Source: a virus. Taken from it: DNA of 35,889 nt. Below are positions 20,267-28,160 of this stretch, piece by piece; positions within the stretch are counted from its first letter, which is position 1; each line of letters starts with the position of its first letter. The stretch is from the IMG/VR virus record IMGVR_UViG_3300032893_000188, positions 1 to 35,889 of that record. One strand, 5' to 3'. A program made the translations under genes and the position numbers. Under the pieces are notes generated by a model. It did not search any database. It was not told where the DNA came from and saw nothing but the letters and a program-made list of their open reading frames with translations.

Positions 20267-20677
20267 ATGATGAAGATGATGACAGCAAATGGTATCGAAC
20301 ACGGACTTATCCACACGCTCATCAATCAAGTACCAAAATCAAAACGTTTCAAGAACGTAGATCCTAAGAAAAGAGAAGAGTTAGAAAAGAAAATTAAAGC
20401 TGATTCCGAACTCGTAGAAGTTCGCTACCTTAATCACAAGAACCAAGAAAACGGCAGCCTTTCCAAAGATTATTACGCTGGCGCAGGTGAGCCTTACTAT
20501 CTATTTCATTTCCTCCACGATCATGTCTACAAAGTGCCTAAAGGTCTTGTGGCGCAAGTAAACGATGAAAATCGCATGATCCAGAAACGCGAAGGAAGCA
20601 TTGATGCCAACGGTAATCCAATCACCAAAGACGGCCCAAAGAAAAGAATCCATCACTTCGTACTTGATGTAACCTAA
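20267..20677 (+). CDS. Hypothetical protein between capsid and tail genes (136 aa)
   Basis: AAGGATTAAAATT precedes ATG 20267 (MMKMMTANGIEHGLIHTLIN). The protein is basic and helical, with 'KKREELEKKIKADSELVEVR', a central 'YYLFHFLHDHVYKVPKGLV' segment and the end 'KKRIHHFVLDVT'. The stop overlaps the next start. Proteins of similar size at this position may be head completion factors, but I do not recognise the family. Confidence 0.65.
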   Translation: MMKMMTANGIEHGLIHTLINQVPKSKRFKNVDPKKREELEKKIKADSELVEVRYLNHKNQENGSLSKDYYAGAGEPYYLFHFLHDHVYKVPKGLVAQVNDENRMIQKREGSIDANGNPITKDGPKKRIHHFVLDVT

Positions 20678-21747
20678 TGAGTGCAGTAACTCCGGCCAAT
20701 TACACAGTAGCGGCGATTGAAGCAGAGGCAAGAGAATACATTGGGATATCATCTACCCTTATCTTGCCTTCTTCTACTATTCAGGAAGAGATAAATTACT
20801 TCTACACAGCCAACATCCCTGAATCAATAAAACTAGATCAGCTACGCACGGTCTATACGATCTACACTCTTCCATATGTAGATCGATACCCGGTTGATGT
20901 AAACCAATACCAATCTCTGCGAGATCCTGTTTTTATTGATAGCGGAATCCGCATGACCTTGTACAAGGATAGAACGCAATTCTATGGATGGTGGCCTAAT
21001 GTACCAACTTACACGCAACCTGCCGTTGGTGACGGAACGAATAAGACATTTAGCTTCATCTTGCCTACTTCTCCCACTTCCCCGATTGGGAGAACCACTT
21101 TCGTTTGTTCAGTTCCAGATACAACCGGATATCAACTCATATGCGCAGATGATGGAGGCTACCAACAACTCGTTGGGAATTTGCTGCTTGTCACTCGGAA
21201 TAATGTGGGTAATTTAGTTCCTCCATTCCCGCAACTATCTCCTCTTCCGCCTAACCCACTCCCGAACCCTCCTTATAACAACATTGTAGGGCAAATAAAC
21301 TACCTCACTGGTCAGGTAACAATCACATGGCCGACAGCTCCCGCAGCAAATGCAACTCTTCAAGTGCAATACTTCCAGGCTTCATGTGCTAGACCTACCT
21401 CTCTACTCTATTGGAATAACGAAATCGTAATACGCCCAATTCCTGCAAAAACACATAAGATCACTCTGGAAGCCTATATGACTCCTGTCCAGATGCTGAA
21501 CTCTACAAATTCTCCATTCCTTAACAACTTCAAGCGCTACATCTCTCTAGGAGTGGCCATAAACATTCTGGATCGCATCGGGGATAATGACCGTAAGATG
21601 CAATTAATCCCCATGTTTGAAGCAGCAGAGGGTAGAGTCCTAGAAAGGCAAGCAAACGAAGAGATAGGCCAAGCAAATGCCACCATATTCAATCAGCAAG
21701 GGCCATATGCTTCTCAACAGTATCCTTACGGAGGATATTGGTATTGA
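20677..21747 (+). CDS. Tail/adaptor structural protein candidate (356 aa)
   Basis: The N-terminal part (about 1-115) and C-terminal part (about 235-335) look helical and surround an inserted beta domain. The insert includes 'VGDGTNKTFSFILPTSPTSP' and 'INYLTGQVTITWPTAPAANA', resembling the small beta modules in the next gene. The C-terminal helix set 'FKRYISLGVAINILDRIGDN' and the Tyr/Gly-rich end ('YPYGGYWY') fit a head-tail adaptor or tail-tube protein of podoviruses (P22 gp4 or T7 gp11 position). That assignment comes from gene order with the nozzle candidate. The end overlaps the next gene's TTG start. Confidence 0.6.
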   Translation: MSAVTPANYTVAAIEAEAREYIGISSTLILPSSTIQEEINYFYTANIPESIKLDQLRTVYTIYTLPYVDRYPVDVNQYQSLRDPVFIDSGIRMTLYKDRTQFYGWWPNVPTYTQPAVGDGTNKTFSFILPTSPTSPIGRTTFVCSVPDTTGYQLICADDGGYQQLVGNLLLVTRNNVGNLVPPFPQLSPLPPNPLPNPPYNNIVGQINYLTGQVTITWPTAPAANATLQVQYFQASCARPTSLLYWNNEIVIRPIPAKTHKITLEAYMTPVQMLNSTNSPFLNNFKRYISLGVAINILDRIGDNDRKMQLIPMFEAAEGRVLERQANEEIGQANATIFNQQGPYASQQYPYGGYWY

Positions 21748-24068
21748 GCGCGCAACCATTAACCATTGACAAATTTTCTACTGGACTTGTTCAGTATCAG
21801 CCAAATCAAATATTGGCGGACGATGCTTTTCCCCAATCTCTAAACACTTTCACTTACCTCAATACAGTACGAAGAAGAGCGGCATGGAATCTAATCGGAA
21901 GATTAGCCAGGACTCTTACCTCAGCATCTCTAGGCACCTCTTCCGCATCTCCATGGAAATTTACAATTTACTCTCAATTAGCATCTCCAATAACAGGAGA
22001 GCCTAATGCGGCGATTGATATTGGTTCGGTAGTAATTACGGTAGGCACTGTTGTTTTTACGGATCAGGGAGATGGGAAATTAACTAGCTCGACTGGTGGT
22101 AATAGTGGAGTAATAAACTATGCCACGGGAGTTGTCACCCTTACCACAACCGAACCAGCCACCACAGCAGCCTCTATTACATTTACCTATTTTCCGTCTC
22201 TTCCTGCTATGGGAATTTTCGATCGTTATGCGAATGATGGCTCTATTCAAAACATCTTCATGGATACCAAATATACCTATCGTTATAACGCCAATGTCTT
22301 TCAAGAATTCCCTACGGGCACCACATGGAATCTGAGCGACTACAATCTTCCTTATTCGCAGAACTATTACTTTGATAACAGCAATAACAAAGTATTTTGG
22401 ATCACCAACATACAGGGAGCAGATTCATTATCTCAGCCCATTAAGTATTCTAACTGTATCGGTTCTGCGGTTTGGTATTCATTTTCTCCTCCGGTAGATA
22501 CTACAGAAGCAACTTCACCAACTCCCCCTCCTACAAATGTTCAGCGTCTATTCCAGGCATCATTCCTGATACCTTTTCGCGGAAGGTTATATGCCTTCAA
22601 TACTTGGGAGGGAGAAACTATTTCATCCATTGTAAATTACCCTAATCGGATTAGAGCGTCTGCTGCAACAACTCCCTTTGTCTATCCATCTGCAATCATA
22701 ACGGCAGTCAATCCAAATGCGTGGAATGACACCATTCCTGGCCAAGGATATACGCAAGATCTTCCTACCAACGAACCTATTGAGGGTGTCTATAGTGTGA
22801 TGAATCAAATCATCATAAAGACAACCACAAAAACATATGTTCTTACCCATACTGGAATGAACATCGCTCCTTTCAAAGTAGACCTCGTAGATGACAACGA
22901 AGGAACACAATCCGGATTTAGCGGCGTTAATATGGGTTCTTACGTGCAGAACATAGGAACCCGTTCAGTAGACAACACAACTCCCATTTCTGTTGATGCC
23001 ATAGACAAGAAGATCATCAACTTCGTATTTGACATTTCTAGAGACAATGAAGGTCTAGCCAGAGTCTATGGCATTCGGGACTACATACTTCGTTGCAACT
23101 CTTATATTTTCCCTTATCAAGCAGGTCGATTCCCCACTATTTACCCTAATCGACGCTTAATCTACAACTACGAGAATAATACATGGGCAATGTATGAGGA
23201 TTCTCTAACTTGTCTTGGGTATTTCAGAGAAACACAGTCTATCACCTGGGCGCAAGCGTCATTCCCTTGGGAGCAGTCTGATTTTACCTGGAAAGCTGAA
23301 ACGGCAGGACAGCCATATATTTGTGGAGGAAATCAGCAAGGGTTTATTGGTTATCTCGATTCAGGAGTGCAACAGGAAATATCTTTGCAGATTACTAATA
23401 TAACCAAAGTTTCTGGAAATAAAGCGTGTGTATTCACATCGCCATCTCACAATATAGAAAATCTCACCATCGTAATGATTGATGGGATTGTAGGAGATTG
23501 GAGTTATCTTAACCAGACAGTTGGTCAAGTAAACCCGATTAATGCAAACACATTCACTCTTTACTCACTCAATCCTGCCAATAACCAATTTACCATTCCT
23601 GTCATTATCCCCAATTCTGATATGGGCGAATACATTGGGGGTGGACTGATACAGGTTCGTTACAATTTCTTCCTAATGACAAAAGCTTTCAACCATCTGC
23701 GAGAAGGGCAATCCATACACGTTCCATACATAGATGCTTTAGTAAATGTAAATCAAGGCGTGAATGTAAAGCTATCGGCGTACTCATCTCTCAACACAAG
23801 CAATCCTACTAATTTTCCCCCAGACAATACCAATACCGACGCTATTTTCGGGGGCTACTTATCACTGGGCAATCCTACATCTTATTTGCTAAGTCAGTCA
23901 AATAACCGCGCTCTAATGAACCAGAGATCTAACATGGTTTCATTTAGTTTTTCTCTTGATAACGCAACCATGGCTTCCGATGACTTCTACACTCCATTCT
24001 CAATGAGTTCATTGACTATATGGAATAGAAAGGCAGGAAGGCCGCTTAATCCTTTAGGAGGTGGCTAA
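21744..24068 (+). CDS. Large tail protein, nozzle-like candidate
   Basis: Start is TTG 21744 (overlaps the previous TGA; GGAGG nine bases upstream), giving 774 residues. Beginning 'PLTIDKFSTGLVQYQPNQI' with early 'SLNTFTYLNTVRRRAAW' resembles podovirus tail-tube nozzle proteins, and the many repeated beta segments ('FLIPFRGRLYAFNTWEG', 'IIIKTTTKTYVLTHTGMNI', 'KKIINFVFDISRDNEG', 'RRLIYNYENNTWAMYEDSLT') suggest a beta-propeller. An FCCH-like unit 'GDWSYLNQTVGQVNPINANT' lies near residue 590. It would form the distal tube through which DNA leaves (P22 gp10/T7 gp12 role). This is supported by size, composition and position, not by a sure sequence match. Confidence 0.6.
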   Translation: MSAQPLTIDKFSTGLVQYQPNQILADDAFPQSLNTFTYLNTVRRRAAWNLIGRLARTLTSASLGTSSASPWKFTIYSQLASPITGEPNAAIDIGSVVITVGTVVFTDQGDGKLTSSTGGNSGVINYATGVVTLTTTEPATTAASITFTYFPSLPAMGIFDRYANDGSIQNIFMDTKYTYRYNANVFQEFPTGTTWNLSDYNLPYSQNYYFDNSNNKVFWITNIQGADSLSQPIKYSNCIGSAVWYSFSPPVDTTEATSPTPPPTNVQRLFQASFLIPFRGRLYAFNTWEGETISSIVNYPNRIRASAATTPFVYPSAIITAVNPNAWNDTIPGQGYTQDLPTNEPIEGVYSVMNQIIIKTTTKTYVLTHTGMNIAPFKVDLVDDNEGTQSGFSGVNMGSYVQNIGTRSVDNTTPISVDAIDKKIINFVFDISRDNEGLARVYGIRDYILRCNSYIFPYQAGRFPTIYPNRRLIYNYENNTWAMYEDSLTCLGYFRETQSITWAQASFPWEQSDFTWKAETAGQPYICGGNQQGFIGYLDSGVQQEISLQITNITKVSGNKACVFTSPSHNIENLTIVMIDGIVGDWSYLNQTVGQVNPINANTFTLYSLNPANNQFTIPVIIPNSDMGEYIGGGLIQVRYNFFLMTKAFNHLREGQSIHVPYIDALVNVNQGVNVKLSAYSSLNTSNPTNFPPDNTNTDAIFGGYLSLGNPTSYLLSQSNNRALMNQRSNMVSFSFSLDNATMASDDFYTPFSMSSLTIWNRKAGRPLNPLGGG

Positions 24069-24682
24069 TGCCATTCAACGAATCAATCCCGCAACCCAAT
24101 GATCTTCTCTCCGATTCGCAGGGAGATTTACTAAATAATAACGGGTTCCTTAACGCCAGTTTTGGAGTAGACCATTACGCATTCAATGATGCCACCTCTA
24201 ACAACGGAAAGCATCAAGTCATACAAATGCCTGTGCAATCCGCCATTCCTGTTACAACCACTGATCCAGTAGCTTTTTCTTTCCAGCAAGCTTCAGGCAA
24301 CCAAGGCATCTTGCAATACCTTTGCGGCCCCTCTGGTGTAGTTGCCTCTCCGATCCTACCATTGCAATCCTCTGCATCGGGGATAACTCTCCCTCCCAAT
24401 ACTCCAGAGACTATTTTTGATTTCACAAATTCTTTGTATTGCTTTGGAGAGATAATTGGATCCGGACTTATAGCCACTACACCTTTATCTACTCCAACCG
24501 TATGTTATGGTGTATTTTTTTATAGTGGATCTCACGGAGTGGTAACAACTTTGACTGATCCTAATTCGATTGCATTCCAATTTTCTGGAAATCTTTTACA
24601 GGCAATTACGCCAATGGCATTTGCTAACGTATCTCAGTTTGCCTGGACACTCTCGTTTAAAAGGATATTCACTCCCACATGA
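24068..24682 (+). CDS. Tail-associated beta protein (204 aa)
   Basis: ATG 24068 overlaps the previous stop. The N-terminus 'IPQPNDLLSDSQGDLLNNNG' followed by 'ASFGVDHYAFNDATSNNGKH' is a pattern I associate with minor tail proteins of metagenomic podoviruses. The remainder is Ser/Thr/Gly-rich beta sequence ending 'AWTLSFKRIFTPT'. It probably forms part of the tail apex or a fibre base. Overlap with the next gene is 4 bases. Confidence 0.6.
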   Translation: MPFNESIPQPNDLLSDSQGDLLNNNGFLNASFGVDHYAFNDATSNNGKHQVIQMPVQSAIPVTTTDPVAFSFQQASGNQGILQYLCGPSGVVASPILPLQSSASGITLPPNTPETIFDFTNSLYCFGEIIGSGLIATTPLSTPTVCYGVFFYSGSHGVVTTLTDPNSIAFQFSGNLLQAITPMAFANVSQFAWTLSFKRIFTPT

Positions 24683-25164
24683 GCAATGATGTAAATACTA
24701 CATTCGTTGATTACTTTGCAGAGTTTCGAAACATACCCGAGAAGTGGGAAGAAGCTCGAAATTTCTTCAATTGGTACCTCACTCAGACAACCAATTTTCT
24801 TAACTCTAAATCCATTGGAATTTACTCAAATCAAATCATACCATCGGGGAAACAAATCTATGTTAGTTCCCAAAGCTATGATGTTCTTAGAACTACTGTC
24901 GTTTTTGGTAGCTTGCCAAATGCAGCTACTAAATCTATGGCACATAATCTTAGCGTCAATTCATCGTTTAGGATATTAAATCTTTATTTAGCAGCTAATA
25001 ACACAACAGATCTGAAATATTTCTGCTTGCAGTATTATTCAATAGCTCCTGGTGATATAGTTCTGTCTATGGATGCGACTAATGTAATTGTCACTACGGC
25101 GAGTGATTATTCTTCTTACAACCAGTGCTTGGTAGTTATCGAATTCGCAGTTGGGGTTAGCTAA
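24679..25164 (+). CDS. Tail-associated protein (161 aa)
   Basis: 'FVDYFAEFRNIPEKWEEARN' and 'FFNWYLTQTTNFLNSK' form an N-terminal helix pair, and the remainder is beta ('SSQSYDVLRTTVVFGSLPN', 'DIVLSMDATNVIVTTASDY'). It is coupled to the previous gene (ATGA). It has the look of a small tail fibre or needle component; function is not established. An HNH gene follows after two bases. Confidence 0.6.
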   Translation: MSNDVNTTFVDYFAEFRNIPEKWEEARNFFNWYLTQTTNFLNSKSIGIYSNQIIPSGKQIYVSSQSYDVLRTTVVFGSLPNAATKSMAHNLSVNSSFRILNLYLAANNTTDLKYFCLQYYSIAPGDIVLSMDATNVIVTTASDYSSYNQCLVVIEFAVGVS

Positions 25165-25166
25165 CA

Positions 25167-25667
25167 ATGAAAAGCTTTGTAGGTCACCCTAAATACATAG
25201 AATTCATGAAATATAGACTACAGACATTTTCCAGTAAAAATGAAAATGGATGTTGGATTTGGCAAAGAGCAAAACATAGACAGGGGTATGGGTATATCAG
25301 CTTTGAAAAGAAAAATATACTAGCTCACCGTCTATCATGGAAATTATTTAGAGGAGAACTAGACCCTAAAATTCTTGTTTGCCATCGGTGCGACATGCCT
25401 TCTTGTATAAATCCGGACCACCTCTTCTTGGGAACTTACAAAGACAATAATTCAGATGCAAGGATGAAAAAAAGAAATGTTTCTAAACCTCACGCGTATA
25501 AAAGGAAACTTAAATATGAACAAGTTCTCCAGATTATAGAATTATCCAAACAAGGGGTTTCTCGCAAAGAGTTAGAAAAAAAATTTAACGTTGGTCAAAA
25601 CTGTATTTCAAAAATCCTGATAGGGAAATCTTGGCTAATAAATTGGGACAATTTAGGAGGCGTTTAA
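25167..25667 (+). CDS. HNH homing endonuclease between tail genes
   Basis: 166 residues. HNH motif residues are seen in 'CWIWQRAKHRQGYGY' (29-43), 'AHRLSWKLFRGELDP' (53-67), 'VCHRCDMPSCINPDHLFLG' (71-89) and 'KDNNSDARMKKRN'. A helical DNA-binding end follows ('KYEQVLQIIELSKQGVSRKE'). It resembles the nuclease at 13884..14573 but is on the plus strand. It was inserted between two tail genes; its stop overlaps the next ATG (TAATG), so it uses the late transcript. It is not inside an intron here, so it is a free-standing mobile nuclease. Confidence 0.9.
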   Translation: MKSFVGHPKYIEFMKYRLQTFSSKNENGCWIWQRAKHRQGYGYISFEKKNILAHRLSWKLFRGELDPKILVCHRCDMPSCINPDHLFLGTYKDNNSDARMKKRNVSKPHAYKRKLKYEQVLQIIELSKQGVSRKELEKKFNVGQNCISKILIGKSWLINWDNLGGV

Positions 25668-26251
25668 TGGCATCTCAATCTGGGTTTAGCAACTTCTTAT
25701 TCGGAACTCCTGGACAATTCGATCAAAGATCCATATTAGGCCCAGCTCAGCAAACCGGATTGCAGAATCTCATCAACGCAGGAAATACAGCAGGTGCAGG
25801 TGGAGGGATTGGTCAAGTAGCAGACTACTACCGCTCTCTTCTTAATGGTGGAGACTATCAAGCATTAGCAGCTCCAGAGATTCGTCAGTTTCGTCAGCAA
25901 ACTTTACCTGGCATAGCAGAACAATTCTCTGGATTGGGAGCAGGGGCATTAAACTCTTCTGGGTATCGTAACGCAGTCTTACAAGCTAATACGGATCTAG
26001 GAGAAAGACTAGCATCTCTAAGAGCTAACCTAAGAGAGAGAGGAGCGCAAGGTCTTTCCAATATCGCAACTCAAGGTCTAGGTAACTTCTATCAAAATAC
26101 CTACATGCCGCAAACGCAAGGCTTTCTCCAAGCTCTAGCCCCAGCATTAGGCCAGGGACTGGCCGCAGGTGCTACAGGTGGGCTTTCTAGCCTGATTCCT
26201 TTCTTGCAAAGTTTACTTAAACCACAAGCCAATCAAACGGGGATAAGTTAA
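25667..26251 (+). CDS. Ejection/internal virion protein-like (194 aa)
   Basis: Start at ATG 25667 (AGGAGG upstream, MASQSGFSNFLFGTPGQFD). The earlier frame continuing into the HNH gene is not used. 'FLFGTPGQFDQRSILGPAQQ', 'EIRQFRQQTLPGIAEQFSG' and 'GAGALNSSGYRNAVLQAN' form the pattern of small Gln/Ala/Gly-rich helical virion proteins encoded before portal genes. The end is hydrophobic and Gly-rich ('ALGQGLAAGATGGLSSLIPF'), consistent with membrane interaction during DNA ejection. The role is inference. Confidence 0.65.
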   Translation: MASQSGFSNFLFGTPGQFDQRSILGPAQQTGLQNLINAGNTAGAGGGIGQVADYYRSLLNGGDYQALAAPEIRQFRQQTLPGIAEQFSGLGAGALNSSGYRNAVLQANTDLGERLASLRANLRERGAQGLSNIATQGLGNFYQNTYMPQTQGFLQALAPALGQGLAAGATGGLSSLIPFLQSLLKPQANQTGIS

Positions 26252-27474
26252 TGGGAATTCAAGTTTTGCCAGAAGGCCAGGGAGGATTTGCCAGTTCTTT
26301 TGGCAATGCATTGGGACAAGGAGTAGCTCAGCAACTACCGGAAGAAATCAAAAGATATCGTCTTAAATCTGGTCTAGAGAATGTAGCGACTAAAAACATA
26401 CAAGACCCCTATCAACTCATCTCTCAATTAGCTACAGTTCCTGGTTTAGATCCAGGTTTGCTAGGTGTGTTGGCTCCAGTACTACAATCTCAGATTGCAC
26501 GCAATCAAGCCATACCTCCTGGAACCCCTTTCCCGAATGAAAATAGTCCGTCTGGTATTCCAAACCCTGTTTCACCTTCACCAAAATTATCTCCACAAGG
26601 TTCAGCCGCTCCCGAAGTAGAGCCGCTCAATGAGCTGGCGACCAACCTTCTTCGTTATCAGCCTTTAAATTACCCAAACATCCAAACAGCTACAGCCGAA
26701 GCAGAAAGAAGAATTGGGAAACTAGAATCGGAATTAGAGAAGCAATTTTCTAGTTTCTTACAAAAGGGAAAGGAACTTCAAGAAGGGGAAATAGGTGGAG
26801 AAGTTCTGGATTTAATGCGACAGAAAGCAATCCAGGAATTAGCAACTTCAGGTGCTTCAGAGAGATCCATCGCACAGAAATACGCTAGGATGGGTAAGGA
26901 AATAGCTAAAGAATACGGAGCAATTAGAAAAATTCATTCCGATACCGGAATCTGGAATAGATCTGAGCAAAAAACTATCAATTCTCTCCGAGATAGCTCT
27001 AAAAAATTATCTAACCTAGGAGTTCCTGAAGAGGAAGTTTTAGATAGGTTGCAGCACGACTTAAATATAAGTAGAGCGGCAGCTTCTTACATTTTTAACC
27101 CATTGGATGAGACAAAAGCTGGAAGGTTTATTCATAAGGCCCCAGGCAATCCTGCTTTAAATATTTTGAAGAATAAACTGCCAGGTAAATCATCTGACTT
27201 AAATTCTCCAGAAACAAAACTAGCAAAAGAAGTAGCGCCTCTCATCACAGATGAAGATTTGATAGGATCTCTGGCTTATATAGTTAGAAGCAAGGGTTAC
27301 GATTGGAAAAGATTTATATCAGCGTTGCAGAATGAACTTCCTGAAAACAGAGTCACTACCTCTCAAGCTAGAGATTTGAAAAACCAATCTCTTATTCCCA
27401 CATTTAGACCTTTAGATGAGATTGCCCTTTTAGGTTTTAGCGGAGAAACCAAAAAAGCGAGGCAATCAAAATGA
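26251..27474 (+). CDS. Ejection/internal virion protein-like (407 aa)
   Basis: It begins 'MGIQVLPEGQGGFASSFGNA', Gly-rich with 'LGQGVAQQLPEEIKRYRLK', followed by a Pro/Ser linker and long charged helices ('SELEKQFSSFLQKGKELQEG'). Together with its two neighbours it makes a trio of helical, Gln/Ala-rich proteins between the tail genes and the portal. That resembles the three ejection proteins of podoviruses (P22 gp7/16/20 type). No direct match can be claimed. Confidence 0.6.
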   Translation: MGIQVLPEGQGGFASSFGNALGQGVAQQLPEEIKRYRLKSGLENVATKNIQDPYQLISQLATVPGLDPGLLGVLAPVLQSQIARNQAIPPGTPFPNENSPSGIPNPVSPSPKLSPQGSAAPEVEPLNELATNLLRYQPLNYPNIQTATAEAERRIGKLESELEKQFSSFLQKGKELQEGEIGGEVLDLMRQKAIQELATSGASERSIAQKYARMGKEIAKEYGAIRKIHSDTGIWNRSEQKTINSLRDSSKKLSNLGVPEEEVLDRLQHDLNISRAAASYIFNPLDETKAGRFIHKAPGNPALNILKNKLPGKSSDLNSPETKLAKEVAPLITDEDLIGSLAYIVRSKGYDWKRFISALQNELPENRVTTSQARDLKNQSLIPTFRPLDEIALLGFSGETKKARQSK

Positions 27475-28160
27475 TCCAAGATTTTGACAAAGCCAAAAAG
27501 CTTTTTAATGCCGCAGGAACCTTAGGATCAGGAACTATCTTAAAAGCTTTGGAGAAATTCATCCCAGGAGTGGGGCAATTTACTTCCGGAGCATTTGCAG
27601 CAGGTTATGCAGCGGATCAAATCCTGGATTTCGTTAAAGACAAATTAGAAAACCCATCCGCAAGAAGAAATCGCCAGCAACTAGAATCCCGCGCAGATCA
27701 AGGAGTAGCGCGCCCAGATGAATTAGCCTCCCTTTCTCAAATGGAGCAGCAACGCGCTCCTTTAAATGTTTTGGGAGGGCTTGGCAAATTAGGCGCGCAA
27801 GCAGCGGGCGGAGCTATAACAGCCCGAGCAGGTGCAGAGCAAGCCGCTAATGAACAAGCGTTGCAGCAACAGCAATTGCAACTGCAACAAGAAGCTAATC
27901 AGCAAAGACAAGCACAGCAAGACCAAAATCTACAAAGATTAGCGCAGCAGGATCAGTTACAGGCAATCCGAAGACAACAGGAAGAGCAGAAAAGAAAAGA
28001 AGATCTGGGATTTAAGCAAAGAGCTGAAGAAAGAGCTATAGAGAGGCATAAGGCTTCCTTGTCAAAACCTGCTGTCTCATCTTCTCTTAAAAAGGAAATC
28101 CCACAAAATCATGCCGATGCACTTAGAGAATTGCACGAATTAATTAATAGGCTTCCATGA
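27471..28160 (+). CDS. Gln-rich ejection-like virion protein (229 aa)
   Basis: The N-terminus has hydrophobic, Gly-rich segments ('LFNAAGTLGSGTILKALEKF', 'SGAFAAGYAADQILDFVK'). The centre is a Gln/Arg/Glu-rich coiled coil ('ALQQQQLQLQQEANQQRQAQ'), and the C-terminal part is charged. The first part could insert in membranes. It overlaps both neighbours by 4 bases (ATGA), so it belongs to one late operon with the portal. Function as an ejection protein is inferred from context and composition. Confidence 0.65.
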   Translation: MIQDFDKAKKLFNAAGTLGSGTILKALEKFIPGVGQFTSGAFAAGYAADQILDFVKDKLENPSARRNRQQLESRADQGVARPDELASLSQMEQQRAPLNVLGGLGKLGAQAAGGAITARAGAEQAANEQALQQQQLQLQQEANQQRQAQQDQNLQRLAQQDQLQAIRRQQEEQKRKEDLGFKQRAEERAIERHKASLSKPAVSSSLKKEIPQNHADALRELHELINRLP

